A stretch of 64,000 nt of DNA from Paragemmobacter straminiformis (GTDB lineage Bacteria > Pseudomonadota > Alphaproteobacteria > Rhodobacterales > Rhodobacteraceae). Both the position numbers and the translations under genes were made by a program. The stretch covers positions 62,001 through 126,000 of the forward strand of contig NZ_JACLQD010000002.1 in NCBI RefSeq assembly GCF_014243445.1, in the 5' to 3' direction. Shown piece after piece: positions 52,105 through 60,090 of this stretch (position 1 is the stretch's first letter; each line of letters begins with the position of its first letter). The notes under the pieces were generated by a model. The model was not told where the DNA came from. It did no database searches and was given only the letters and a program-made list of their open reading frames with translations.

Positions 52105-54051
52105 TCAGAACTTTACGTTCAGTGCCAACGCGCCGCTGCCACCCAAGCCGCCGTCGGAGAATACGCCTTCGCCACGCAGGGAGAGCGACGCCGAAGGTGA
52201 CATTTCGAAGGTGAGGCCCGAGCCGATGGCGACGCCCGTATACTGCGCACCGACGCCGGAGCCCGTGACAAAGGATTGGCCCAGAAGTGTGCCTGCGATG
52301 TCGTCGTTCGACACGTTGGTGCTGACGAGCGCCAGAGACAGCACCGTCCCGAGGGTTCCGCCGGCCAGTTCGAAGCTTTCGCTGCGTTCGACCCCGAGGC
52401 GGAGGGACAGCGCGGTGGTTTCGCGGCTGTCCACGGTCAGGTCCTGTGCGGTGCCGGTTTCGGTGTAGCCGTCGAACTGTCCTGTTGCTGCGTCCAGTGA
52501 CAGCGAGGGGGTCCAGACCACGTTCCCCATATGGAAATCACGCCCTGTTCCGAGGTGGAGCGCCGCGAAATCCCCTGCGAAACTTGCGGTGCCGGTTGCA
52601 AGGCCGCCAATGATGGTATTGTCGGCGACGGTGCGGCGGCTGTCGCTGTCAGTCATACCCGCGATCAGGCGGGCGTCGAACCAGGCGGCATCCCCCCCTT
52701 GCACGGAAAGGCCCGCGAAGCGGTAGTCGGTTTCGGTGCTGGACGAGCCTTCGACATCCGAAACCCCGTTCCCCAGACCTGCGAAAAGGCCAAAGGTCAG
52801 GCCGCCTTGGGTGCCGATGGTCATGCCGCCGACAATCCCGCCGGTGCGCCCTGTGCTGGCGACTGTCTGGTCGCGGGCGTCGTCTTGCAAGGATGCACCG
52901 AAGGCGCCTGCCCAGCCAGTGGGGCCATCCGTGCCTTTGGTCGAGAGGCTGCCGCCGGCGGGGGTTTGCGCGCCATGCTGGGGCGCTGCGGCGGCGATGC
53001 CCTGCGACAGGGCGAGGAGACCCTGACCTTGCCGGGCGAAGCTTGTGGTGTCGAGCGTGGCATAGGTCTCGCCGTCTTGCACGAAGACGCCTTTGCCGAG
53101 TTGCGTTACGTCGGCCGGTTCGCCTTCCCATCCGGTAAATGTGACCAGACGGGACATGCCGCCGTCTGTCTCGATCCGGACGGTGTCTCCATCGCCGAGC
53201 AGGATCGCGCCGTCGATCTTTGACCGGCCGCGCAGGATCAGGCTGTTGCCCGAGGACGCAGTGGTAGCGGCCGAGACGCTGAGGCCGGTCATGTCGATGG
53301 CGATACCATCGGTCCCGATGATCCAGCCATCGTTGTCGATGACCGTCCCGCCCGTGGAATTGTTGACCGAGACGCCGTATTCGCCCTGGATCGTGCCGGA
53401 ATTGGCCAGTTGCAGGTCACCGCGCGCCATGATGCCGAAGCTGAAATAAGCGGGGCCGACGGCTGTGCCGACAATGCTGCCGGAGTTGACGATACGGCCC
53501 GAGGTGCCGACGCCAATGCCATTGAAGCCGCCCGAGATCAGGCCACGGTTTTCGATATCGACGGTGTTGCCCAGGATACCATAGGAGTCGCCGACCCCTT
53601 GGCTGCCGACAATCGAACCGAGGTTGAGGGCCGTTACGTCTCCGGTGCTGAAGATGCCGAAAATCCCGGACAAGTCGCCAGAGTTGCTGACCTTCGCCCC
53701 CGCTATGCCGAAGACAGCGATCGCGCCGCCGTGGATCGACCCTCGGTTCCTGACGTCGAGCGTTCCTGTGAAACCAAGGACACCGAATGTATCGGACCCG
53801 ATGCTGCCGAGGTTATCCACCTTGCCGTCGAGCCAAGTCTGCACACCGGAAAAGGCGCCGTATATGGTGCCCGTCGAAGTGTTGGTCAGATCGATGGACC
53901 CATCATCGATGATCCCGCCCGGCAGATTGCCAGAGTTGATGCATGTCTGGTCGATCCCGAAATCCAGACAATCCTGAGCTTCGGCAGTAGTGATCGTGCC
54001 AAGGGCCGTAGAGCCGAGGAGGAGGCCGCGCAGGAGTGACGCAAAAGTCAT
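52105..54051 (-). CDS. Autotransporter with beta-helix passenger and C-terminal beta-barrel
   Basis: 648 aa from ATG 54051 (TTG 54069 is less likely). Signal peptide about 1-27 (LLLGSTALGTITTAEA). The passenger, about 30-350, is a run of short repeats with alternating N, S, G and I (TISTGTIYGAFSG-like, VSNSGDLSGIFGIF, VENRGLISGGFNGIG), the pattern of a pertactin-like beta-helix. The barrel, about 390-648 (TGGIVGGMTIGTQGGLTFGL), ends GALALNVKF with the terminal Phe needed by the BAM machinery. Surface adhesin or similar is likely. The orientation opposes the peptidoglycan-binding gene. Confidence 0.85.
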   Translation of the reverse strand: MTFASLLRGLLLGSTALGTITTAEAQDCLDFGIDQTCINSGNLPGGIIDDGSIDLTNTSTGTIYGAFSGVQTWLDGKVDNLGSIGSDTFGVLGFTGTLDVRNRGSIHGGAIAVFGIAGAKVSNSGDLSGIFGIFSTGDVTALNLGSIVGSQGVGDSYGILGNTVDIENRGLISGGFNGIGVGTSGRIVNSGSIVGTAVGPAYFSFGIMARGDLQLANSGTIQGEYGVSVNNSTGGTVIDNDGWIIGTDGIAIDMTGLSVSAATTASSGNSLILRGRSKIDGAILLGDGDTVRIETDGGMSRLVTFTGWEGEPADVTQLGKGVFVQDGETYATLDTTSFARQGQGLLALSQGIAAAAPQHGAQTPAGGSLSTKGTDGPTGWAGAFGASLQDDARDQTVASTGRTGGIVGGMTIGTQGGLTFGLFAGLGNGVSDVEGSSSTETDYRFAGLSVQGGDAAWFDARLIAGMTDSDSRRTVADNTIIGGLATGTASFAGDFAALHLGTGRDFHMGNVVWTPSLSLDAATGQFDGYTETGTAQDLTVDSRETTALSLRLGVERSESFELAGGTLGTVLSLALVSTNVSNDDIAGTLLGQSFVTGSGVGAQYTGVAIGSGLTFEMSPSASLSLRGEGVFSDGGLGGSGALALNVKF

Positions 54052-54281
54052 GGACGTGCTTTCAATCAAGGGAGTGGGGGCAGAGGTGGTGGCGGGAGTG
54101 ATGACGTTCGGTGTGGTATGTTAACAAAGCTGTCACCTACGCTGCGCGCGCGGTCAACCTTGGTTAACGGGTCGTCCGCGATTTCCTGAACGGGTCACTG
54201 AAAAACTCTTTGTTTTAGTCGCCTTGTCCCGGCCATTTCCACTCAATGGCGGCTATCACTCCGGTAAAGGGTGGCGGGTGG

Positions 54282-55202
54282 TTACACCTGCGTTGCCCGT
54301 GGTGCCGCTTCCCAGACGTTATGCTCGGAATGTTCAAGATACCGCGCAAGCACGTTCACTGACTTCCATCCACCAGCCCGCATGATCGCGATCGCATCAT
54401 GCCCCATTACCAAAAGGTCCTGAGCCGCACCGACCCGCATCGAATGCCCACTGAAGGCATCAACGACATCTGGATCGAGCCCGGCATCCCGTGCGGCGTC
54501 CTTGATTAGACGTTTGACAAAGGTCGCTTCTAGGGCTCGGTCGATGGCTTTCCCTTGATAGATGCCACAGAATAGCGGACCGATATCGGAACCACGCCAA
54601 TCCAGCCAGCGCGCAATTTCGTCGGCCGTCCGGCGCGAGGTGAAAGAGATCCGCCCCATGCCGAAGGGATCAGCCTTGCTCCGTCGGATAGTCACCCGAA
54701 GGGTGCCATCGCCGCGGGGTTGCAGGTCGGATGTTTGCAGGGCGATGAGTTCAGAACGGCGCGTGAGCAGGTCATAACCAAGCGAGAGCATTGCACGGTT
54801 TCGCCAGCCCCAAGGCGTGTCGGGTTGTACCGCTAAGAACTGCGTGAGGAATTCTGATGTCAGACCTTTGGCCTGTTTCGGCCGGCACAGCGTTCTGCGC
54901 TTTATCCGCCGGATGGTGATGTTCACTGCCTCGTCCAAGGTCGGATCAGGAAGGCGCAGTAAACGGTGGACCTTTCGGATGGCATAGAGTCTGCGCCGAA
55001 CGGTCGCGGGCGATGACGCGAGACCATCAGCCTCGAGGTAGTCGCAGAGGTCATCTGTCGACACCGGAAAAGCGGAAACCCCTATCGCACTGCACCACGT
55101 TTCAAAATGCTGGACGTCAGCGAAATACGCACGCAGGGTGGAGGGAGCGAAGGCACCATCTAGACGGGCAAAATGATCTTTCCAGTTTGCATTGCTTTTC
55201 AT
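54282..55202 (-). CDS. Tyrosine recombinase (phage-type integrase)
   Basis: 306 aa. Core-binding SAM-like domain about 15-100 (APSTLRAYFADVQHFETWCS), then the catalytic domain with Arg in TRRSELIALQ, Lys in RRSKADPFGMG, HxxR in SGHSMRVGAAQ, Trp in RAGGWKSVN and nucleophile Tyr in ARYLEHSEHN. All active-site residues present. ATG 55202 abuts a 21-bp palindrome that separates it from a divergent XRE gene. It heads a compact element (55.2-57.2 kb) with a terminase-like gene. No adjacent tRNA attachment site was seen. Confidence 0.9.
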   Translation of the reverse strand: MKSNANWKDHFARLDGAFAPSTLRAYFADVQHFETWCSAIGVSAFPVSTDDLCDYLEADGLASSPATVRRRLYAIRKVHRLLRLPDPTLDEAVNITIRRIKRRTLCRPKQAKGLTSEFLTQFLAVQPDTPWGWRNRAMLSLGYDLLTRRSELIALQTSDLQPRGDGTLRVTIRRSKADPFGMGRISFTSRRTADEIARWLDWRGSDIGPLFCGIYQGKAIDRALEATFVKRLIKDAARDAGLDPDVVDAFSGHSMRVGAAQDLLVMGHDAIAIMRAGGWKSVNVLARYLEHSEHNVWEAAPRATQV

Positions 55203-55223
55203 AATTGCACTTTAGGTGCAATT
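55203..55223. promoter_or_regulatory. Palindromic operator filling the int/XRE intergenic gap
   Basis: AATTGCAC, spacer TTTAG, GTGCAATT: perfect 8-bp arms. It occupies nearly all of the 22 bp between the integrase ATG (55202) and the XRE ATG (55225). No room remains for conventional promoters or ribosome sites, so transcripts may start within the genes or be leaderless. A binding site for the XRE protein is likely (inference). Confidence 0.6.
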
Positions 55224-55224
55224 T

Positions 55225-55497
55225 ATGCGTAATGCAAGGGTGCACGCAAGCCAAATTCGCGCAGCACGAGCAATCGTGAATTGGAGCATTGCAGAACTGA
55301 GCAACGCTGCTTCGGTGTCGGTCCGCACAATAAAGTATTTCGAGAGTGAGGAGCCCGGTGTGGCGATGCGGGACACGACGCTTGAGAAACTGGTTAGTGC
55401 CCTTGAGGGGCATGGTATTGAGTTTGTGTTCGAGACTGATGGGGCATTCGGGGTCTTGCTTCGCAAAGGTCCATCTGGGGCCCAAGAGATCAAATAA
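55225..55497 (+). CDS. XRE-family transcriptional regulator
   Basis: 90 aa from ATG 55225; GTG 55216 overlaps the palindrome and would only add three residues. One helix-turn-helix spans about 8-40 (VHASQIRAARAIVNWSIAEL, SNAASVSVRTIKYFES), followed by a short C-terminal extension (LEGHGIEFVFETDGAFGVLL) typical of small XRE repressors on phages and islands. It is divergent from the integrase and probably represses it through the shared palindrome. Confidence 0.82.
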   Translation: MRNARVHASQIRAARAIVNWSIAELSNAASVSVRTIKYFESEEPGVAMRDTTLEKLVSALEGHGIEFVFETDGAFGVLLRKGPSGAQEIK

Positions 55498-55677
55498 TTC
55501 TAGACTTTCTGTATGCTTCTGTTTGCACGAGGTCGGTTCGGAGGAGCAGCACGGTGGACAAAGGGAGCCATTTGTTGCGAAGTTCGCAATTTTGGCAGGA
55601 TTGCTGGATTTTCCTCGTAAGTTGGCCAAGGCTCGCACATGGGCCCGACGACTGGGCCACGCTACATAGGCCAGGTC

Positions 55678-56217
55678 ATGGAACAGCAAGTCTCTTCAGA
55701 CGTCGCTAAGGTCGTGCAAGCACAGGGCATGCTGACCTCGGCGCAGAACGATAGCGCTTCGTTACGTGAGCTGCTGTGGAACGAATTGGCACCCACGACC
55801 CAGTACGAGGTACTGCTCGCCTCGAACATTATCGAGCTGGAACTCTCCTACCTCGTTTCGCGGGAACGCGTCCAAGGCATCTTGAGAGCGTCGGCACGAG
55901 ATATTGTATGGGAGAAGCTGGTGCGGCTGATGACGGATGTGCCGCTGCAAGATGCAGAACAAATCGCACGCCAAACAGCGACCGCTTTCGTGCAGGGGGA
56001 GGCGATAGCAGAAGAAATGCTTGGCCGTTACGGTCTGACGAGGAGCGACATCGAGGCACAGGCCTACCGTGACAACTGGACGCTGCTTCGCGAGGTCGAT
56101 CATGTTCAGCACCGCTTTGAGTTAAGGAGAGTTGCCCTTATGTCCGACTACCGCTCCGTCCAGAAAAATGCTCGGAAGCAGGACTTCATGGCCGTTGCCG
56201 AGGTGGAGGTATCCTGA
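55678..56217 (+). CDS. Hypothetical protein of the integrative element
   Basis: 179 aa from ATG 55678 (ATG 55639 is an in-frame alternative). Mostly alpha-helical and acidic/polar; LREVDHVQHRFELRRVALMS at the C-terminus resembles DNA- or protein-binding helices. No signal or spans. It lies directly before the next gene (ATG right after TGA), so the three plus-strand genes form an operon. Family not recognised. Confidence 0.55.
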   Translation: MEQQVSSDVAKVVQAQGMLTSAQNDSASLRELLWNELAPTTQYEVLLASNIIELELSYLVSRERVQGILRASARDIVWEKLVRLMTDVPLQDAEQIARQTATAFVQGEAIAEEMLGRYGLTRSDIEAQAYRDNWTLLREVDHVQHRFELRRVALMSDYRSVQKNARKQDFMAVAEVEVS

Positions 56218-56604
56218 ATGTCGGGAGATCGGGGCCTGGGTCGGCATGGTAGGCGATCGACCGGGCCGAAGACTGCTGCGGGCAAGGCGATCTGCGCCCG
56301 GAATGCGCGCAGGCACGGCCTGACGCGGTTCGAGCCGGATCCTGAACAGGTTCGGGAACTCTCGTTAGCGGTCATGGCGCATTTCGGATTGGATGAAGGA
56401 CGACGCACCTTGGCTACCTGTCTTGCCGATGCCGAACTGCGCATCCAGCACGTGCAGCGGGTGATTTCGCGCAGCTTTCTGGAGGGCCGGGGGCCCCGTT
56501 TCAGCGTGGGTGCGGCAGAGCGGTACTTCGCGGAGGCTCAGACAAGACATCGTGATGCACTCGACGAACTGACTGGGGCAGTCGAAGAGCGGAACGACAA
56601 ATGA
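56218..56604 (+). CDS. Small mobile-element protein with STGPKT motif
   Basis: 128 aa. The N-terminal STGPKTAAGKAICARNARRH followed by GLTRF is a hallmark of short proteins on alphaproteobacterial islands and phage-like elements; the rest is helical (YFAEAQTRHRDALDELTGAV). Starts immediately after the previous stop and overlaps the terminase-like gene by 4 bp. Function unknown, though the motif's consistent pairing with terminase-like genes hints at a packaging or DNA role. Confidence 0.65.
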   Translation: MSGDRGLGRHGRRSTGPKTAAGKAICARNARRHGLTRFEPDPEQVRELSLAVMAHFGLDEGRRTLATCLADAELRIQHVQRVISRSFLEGRGPRFSVGAAERYFAEAQTRHRDALDELTGAVEERNDK

Positions 56605-57152
56605 CCGGACGGACCCAGAGAGTGAAGACGAACGCGCCCCTTCGGCGCGAGCGTCACGAGACCTTCATTCGCGAATACATGACCGGTTTTGACGGTGAAC
56701 ATGCTGCGCGGAAGGCAGGCTACTCACCCAAAGTCGCGCGCAGGATTTGGCCAATCCTGCTTGCTGCTCCGCAAATCACCAGACGAATGCTGGTGATCAA
56801 GTGGGGCGACGGGGTCCCGAACATCGAGAAGGACGCGGTCCTGAGGGTACTTGCAGAAGATGCATTCACGGACACCTCCGAGTTGTGGGCTACCAATCCG
56901 TTTTCCGGAGAGCGCATTCCGGTCATGTCGAGAGCAACGCCTAATCAGATGAGGCAGGTTGCGTGGAAGACAAAGTCCACATCGCGCGGCGGCGTCAACC
57001 TAATCAGCGAGGAAGTGGTCATACTGGCTGGGCGCGCTCATCTCGGGATAATTGCGAAGTCACTTGGCCTCTTGGCTAAGGGAGGATCTGACCGTGAAAA
57101 GCGTGGTCTCGATGCCGATTTGGTCGAACGGATTGCGCGTGCGAGAGGGTGA
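56601..57152 (+). CDS. Terminase small subunit-like protein
   Basis: 183 aa. ERHETFIREYMTGFDGEHAA followed by RKAGYSPKVARRIWPILLAA is the Terminase_2 N-terminal DNA-recognition motif (FVxEYL...AAxRAGY). Later segments (AEDAFTDTSELWATNPFSG) match the family's central part. In phages this protein recognises the pac/cos site. No large subunit, portal or capsid gene is present here, so it could redirect another phage's packaging. Start overlaps the preceding stop (ATGA). Confidence 0.75.
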   Translation: MTGRTQRVKTNAPLRRERHETFIREYMTGFDGEHAARKAGYSPKVARRIWPILLAAPQITRRMLVIKWGDGVPNIEKDAVLRVLAEDAFTDTSELWATNPFSGERIPVMSRATPNQMRQVAWKTKSTSRGGVNLISEEVVILAGRAHLGIIAKSLGLLAKGGSDREKRGLDADLVERIARARG

Positions 57153-57850
57153 TGGACGAGGAAGAGAGGAAATGACGCGCATATGCAAAACAGACTAAGC
57201 TCGCCTCAGGGTTGCAATCTCGACTGCGGTGCTGGTTCTTTGTCCCCAAACCCCCGATAACGCCTCCCATACCGACACCTCCAACCGCGCTTCCCGCCGA
57301 AGCCCCCCGTTCCCCCCGCTAGCCCAGGCCCCGGCGCGGGGGGGAGGGGGCTTGGACGGGCCGCTTTTCGCGGCAGCGCAGGGTCTTGCGGGGCAGGAAA
57401 GACTGGTCAGCGCGCGGCGGCTTCTTGGTCGGGCGGGCGCGCGGGGCGGGAGAAAGCTGCGGCATTGCGCCAAGGCGGCAGGCAAATTCTTCCGAAATCC
57501 GGCCGACCTTTAGAATGGAAAAAGGTCCGGAATGGCGGCAGATTAAATCACGATAAATGGAATCGAGATAAAGCCGCCATGCCCCGCAAGATAGCCGGAT
57601 CACCCGTAAATCGCGACCTTGCGGCCGGACTGCGCCGGACATTGCGGAGTGCGGTTGCTGTGCCTGACGCGCGCTTCGTTGCGCTGGGGCCGGCCTTTGA
57701 CCCGCCGGATGCCGACGCGGCGCGGGCAGGGCTGTGTTGCCGCCGACCCGCAAGGCCCGGCTGCCCGGCCTGATCTGTTCCGACTGACCTTTACCAACGC
57801 GCCGCCGCTTGGCGGCGAACGATCCCCCATGCCTTGAAAGGACCCCGTCC
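57153..57850. other. 700-bp gap, no supported gene
   Basis: Separates the integrative element from the sulfonate-type cluster. Strongly GC-rich; includes long C/G runs around 57310-57360. Open frames on both strands lack recognisable content. The 17-bp motif of 23348 recurs inverted at 57245. The right half probably holds the promoter of the monooxygenase operon, and one attachment site may lie in the left half, but I could not find a matching repeat. Confidence 0.5.
57245..57261 (-). repeat. 17-bp G-rich intergenic motif, copy 2
   Basis: The minus strand reads GTTATCGGGGGTTTGGG, identical to 23348-23364, again with a G-rich tract on its 5' side. Two perfect intergenic copies in 64 kb suggest a dispersed repeat. 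Confidence 0.6.
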
Positions 57851-59203
57851 ATGACCCGCAAGATCCGCCTTGGTGCCTTCCTTCCCGGTGGTGGCCAGCA
57901 TGTCGCCGCGTGGCGTCATCCCGACAGCCCCGCCGACGGGGCCACGAATTTCCGGTTCCATGTCGAGCTGGCACAGGAAGCCGAGCGCGGCCTGTTCGAT
58001 GCCTATTTCCTTGCCGATGGCCTTGCCGTCAGTTTTGGCGGCGGGATGGAAGGGGGCAATGCCAAGGTCGCTGGTTTCGAGCCGGTCACGCTGTTTGCGG
58101 CATTGGCCCCGCTGACGAAGAACATCGGCTTCATTGCCACGGCGTCGACCACCTACGAGGAACCCTACAACCTTGCGCGCAAGTTCGCCTCGCTCGATCT
58201 GATTTCCGGGGGCAGGGCAGGGTGGAACGTGGTCACCACGGCCACCGAAGCTGCGGCGCAGAACTTCAACCTCGACCAGCAACATCCCCACGCCTTCCGC
58301 TACCGCCGCGCTGCCGAGCATGTCGATGTGGTCAAGACGCTGTGGGACAGTTTCGAGGATGATGCCTTTGTCCGCGACAAGGACAGCGGCGTGTTCTTCG
58401 AGACCGGCAAACTGCATCTGGCCGGGCATCGGGGCGAGCATTTCAAGGTGAAGGGTCCGCTGAACGTGTCGCGGTCGGCGCAGGGCCATCCGGTGATCGT
58501 TCAGGCCGGCCAGTCCGAGGACGGGCGCGGGCTGGCGGCAGCCACGGCCGAGGTGATCTTTACCGCGCATCAAAGGCTGGATACGGCGCAGGAATTCTAC
58601 CGCGACATCAAGGCGCGCGCGCGGGGGCTGGGGCGTGATCCGGCGCATGTCCTTGTGATGCCCGGCGTGTCGCCCTTTGTCGGGCGCACGCTTGAAGAGG
58701 CGCGGGCGAAATACGACCGGCTCACCAGCCTTATCCTGCCGGAGGACGGGATTTCGCTGCTCAACGGTCTGACCGGCGGGACGCTGGACCTGTCGGGCTA
58801 TGATCTCGACGGCCCCCTGCCGCCGGCCCCGCCGACCGAAGGGATGAAGTCGCGGCAGGCGCTGATCCGCCAGATCGCCGACGACAACAATTTCACCATC
58901 CGCCAGCTATACCAATGGGTCGCTTCGGCACGGGGGCATTTCACGATTGTCGGCACGCCCGAAACCATCGTCGATACCTTGCAGGAGTGGTTCGAGAACG
59001 AGGCTGCGGACGGCTTCAACATCCTGCCGCCGTGGCTTCCCACGGGGCTGACCGACTTTGTCGATCTGGTGATCCCCGAGCTTCAGCGGCGCGGTCTGTT
59101 CCGCACCGAATACGAAGGGGCCACCTTGCGCGAGAACCTTGGCCTGCCTTTCCCGATCAACCGCTACGCCGCGGCCCGTGCCGCCGTGCAAGCCGCGGAG
59201 TGA
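57851..59203 (+). CDS. NtaA/SnaA/DszA-family flavin-dependent monooxygenase
   Basis: 450 aa from ATG 57851. LLM-type TIM barrel: KIRLGAFLPGGGQHVAAWRH, ADGLAVSFGG, FIATASTTYEEPYNLARKFA, LDLISGGRAGWNVVTTAT and QAGQSEDGRGLAAATAEVIF are signatures of the NtaA/SnaA/DszA class, which uses reduced FMN to oxidise C-N or C-S bonds. Length and motifs differ from SsuD. Next to an Ssu-like importer it probably attacks an imported sulfur or nitrogen compound to release sulfite or amine. Substrate unknown; a flavin reductase partner is not in the window. Confidence 0.87.
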   Translation: MTRKIRLGAFLPGGGQHVAAWRHPDSPADGATNFRFHVELAQEAERGLFDAYFLADGLAVSFGGGMEGGNAKVAGFEPVTLFAALAPLTKNIGFIATASTTYEEPYNLARKFASLDLISGGRAGWNVVTTATEAAAQNFNLDQQHPHAFRYRRAAEHVDVVKTLWDSFEDDAFVRDKDSGVFFETGKLHLAGHRGEHFKVKGPLNVSRSAQGHPVIVQAGQSEDGRGLAAATAEVIFTAHQRLDTAQEFYRDIKARARGLGRDPAHVLVMPGVSPFVGRTLEEARAKYDRLTSLILPEDGISLLNGLTGGTLDLSGYDLDGPLPPAPPTEGMKSRQALIRQIADDNNFTIRQLYQWVASARGHFTIVGTPETIVDTLQEWFENEAADGFNILPPWLPTGLTDFVDLVIPELQRRGLFRTEYEGATLRENLGLPFPINRYAAARAAVQAAE

Positions 59204-59208
59204 CGGCC

Positions 59209-60036
59209 ATGACGCTGCAATCGCTTGACCCTGTGGTGTTCCGGCCGATTTCCTGGGCGGCCCTGTTGCAGGCCGGCCGGACAACGGCACGGGCGGCCCT
59301 GTCGCGCTACGGTCTGCTTGCCGCCTTCCTTGTGTTCTGGGAGGGCGCGAGCAGCCTCGGCTGGCTCAACGCCACGGTCTTTCCGCCGCTGCACCTGATC
59401 GTCGCGGCGCTGTGGGACGGGTTGGCCAGCGGAGCGCTGGTCGATGACATCGCCATAAGCCTGCAACGCGCGGGCCTTGCCTATGCCGCCGCAATCGTCC
59501 TGGGCATTCCGCTGGGTCTGTTCATGGGGCAGATCCGCGCGGTCGAGCAGGCGCTTGATCCGATCCTGCAGTTCTTCCGCCAGACCTCGGCGCTGGCCCT
59601 TTATCCGGTGTTCATCCTGCTGATGGGGCTGGGCGAGGCGTCGAAGGTGTTCGTGATCTTCTGGGCCACGCTCTTTCCCATCCTGCTCGCCACGATCGGC
59701 GGCGTGAAAGAGGTCGACCGCAAGCTGGTCGAGATGGCCCGCACCTATGGTGCGACCCGCGCCACGGTGTTCCTGCGGGTGATCCTGCCCGCTTCGGTGC
59801 CGCAAATCTTTGTCGGACTGCGCCTGTCTGCCACAACGGCGCTTCTGTTGCTGATCGCGGCCGAGATGATCGGCGCGAACAAGGGGCTGGGGTTTCAGGT
59901 GATGAATGCCCAGTACAATTTCCAGATCCCGCTGATGTTCGCCGCGATCTTCCTGCTGGCCCTGCTTGGGCTTGGCGCGAATTACGCCCTTGTCACGCTC
60001 CAGCGCCGTCTGTGCCGCTGGGCCGACGCCGCCTGA
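59209..60036 (+). CDS. ABC transporter permease, SsuC/TauC-like
   Basis: 275 aa from ATG 59209, 5 bp after the monooxygenase stop. Six or so spans (AAFLVFWEGASSLGWL) and the family-specific QFFRQTSALALYPVFILLMG and EAA-type loop KLVEMARTYGATRATVFLRV near 175-195. Forms the channel with the downstream ATPase. Sulfonate, taurine or related substrate inferred by similarity. Confidence 0.87.
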   Translation: MTLQSLDPVVFRPISWAALLQAGRTTARAALSRYGLLAAFLVFWEGASSLGWLNATVFPPLHLIVAALWDGLASGALVDDIAISLQRAGLAYAAAIVLGIPLGLFMGQIRAVEQALDPILQFFRQTSALALYPVFILLMGLGEASKVFVIFWATLFPILLATIGGVKEVDRKLVEMARTYGATRATVFLRVILPASVPQIFVGLRLSATTALLLLIAAEMIGANKGLGFQVMNAQYNFQIPLMFAAIFLLALLGLGANYALVTLQRRLCRWADAA

Positions 60037-60040
60037 TTGC

Positions 60041-60067
60041 TCCTCCTCTCCTCCTCTCCTCCTCTCC
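60041..60067 (+). repeat. Octamer tandem repeat (TCCTCCTC)3TCC
   Basis: Three full copies plus TCC, just after the permease stop and 24 bp before the binding-protein start. It contains CCTCC motifs complementary to Shine-Dalgarno sequences and may vary in copy number. Confidence 0.65.
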
Positions 60068-60090
60068 AAACCCTTCAAAGGAAACCGACC

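Noticed and set aside
54052-54281. tRNA or attachment site near the integrase
   Set aside because: No cloverleaf and no long direct repeat shared with 57153-57500 could be found by eye.
57195-57513. Overlapping 94- and 96-codon frames upstream of the monooxygenase
   Set aside because: Pro/Arg/Gly-rich low-complexity products on both strands in extreme GC sequence; no supporting start site or homology.
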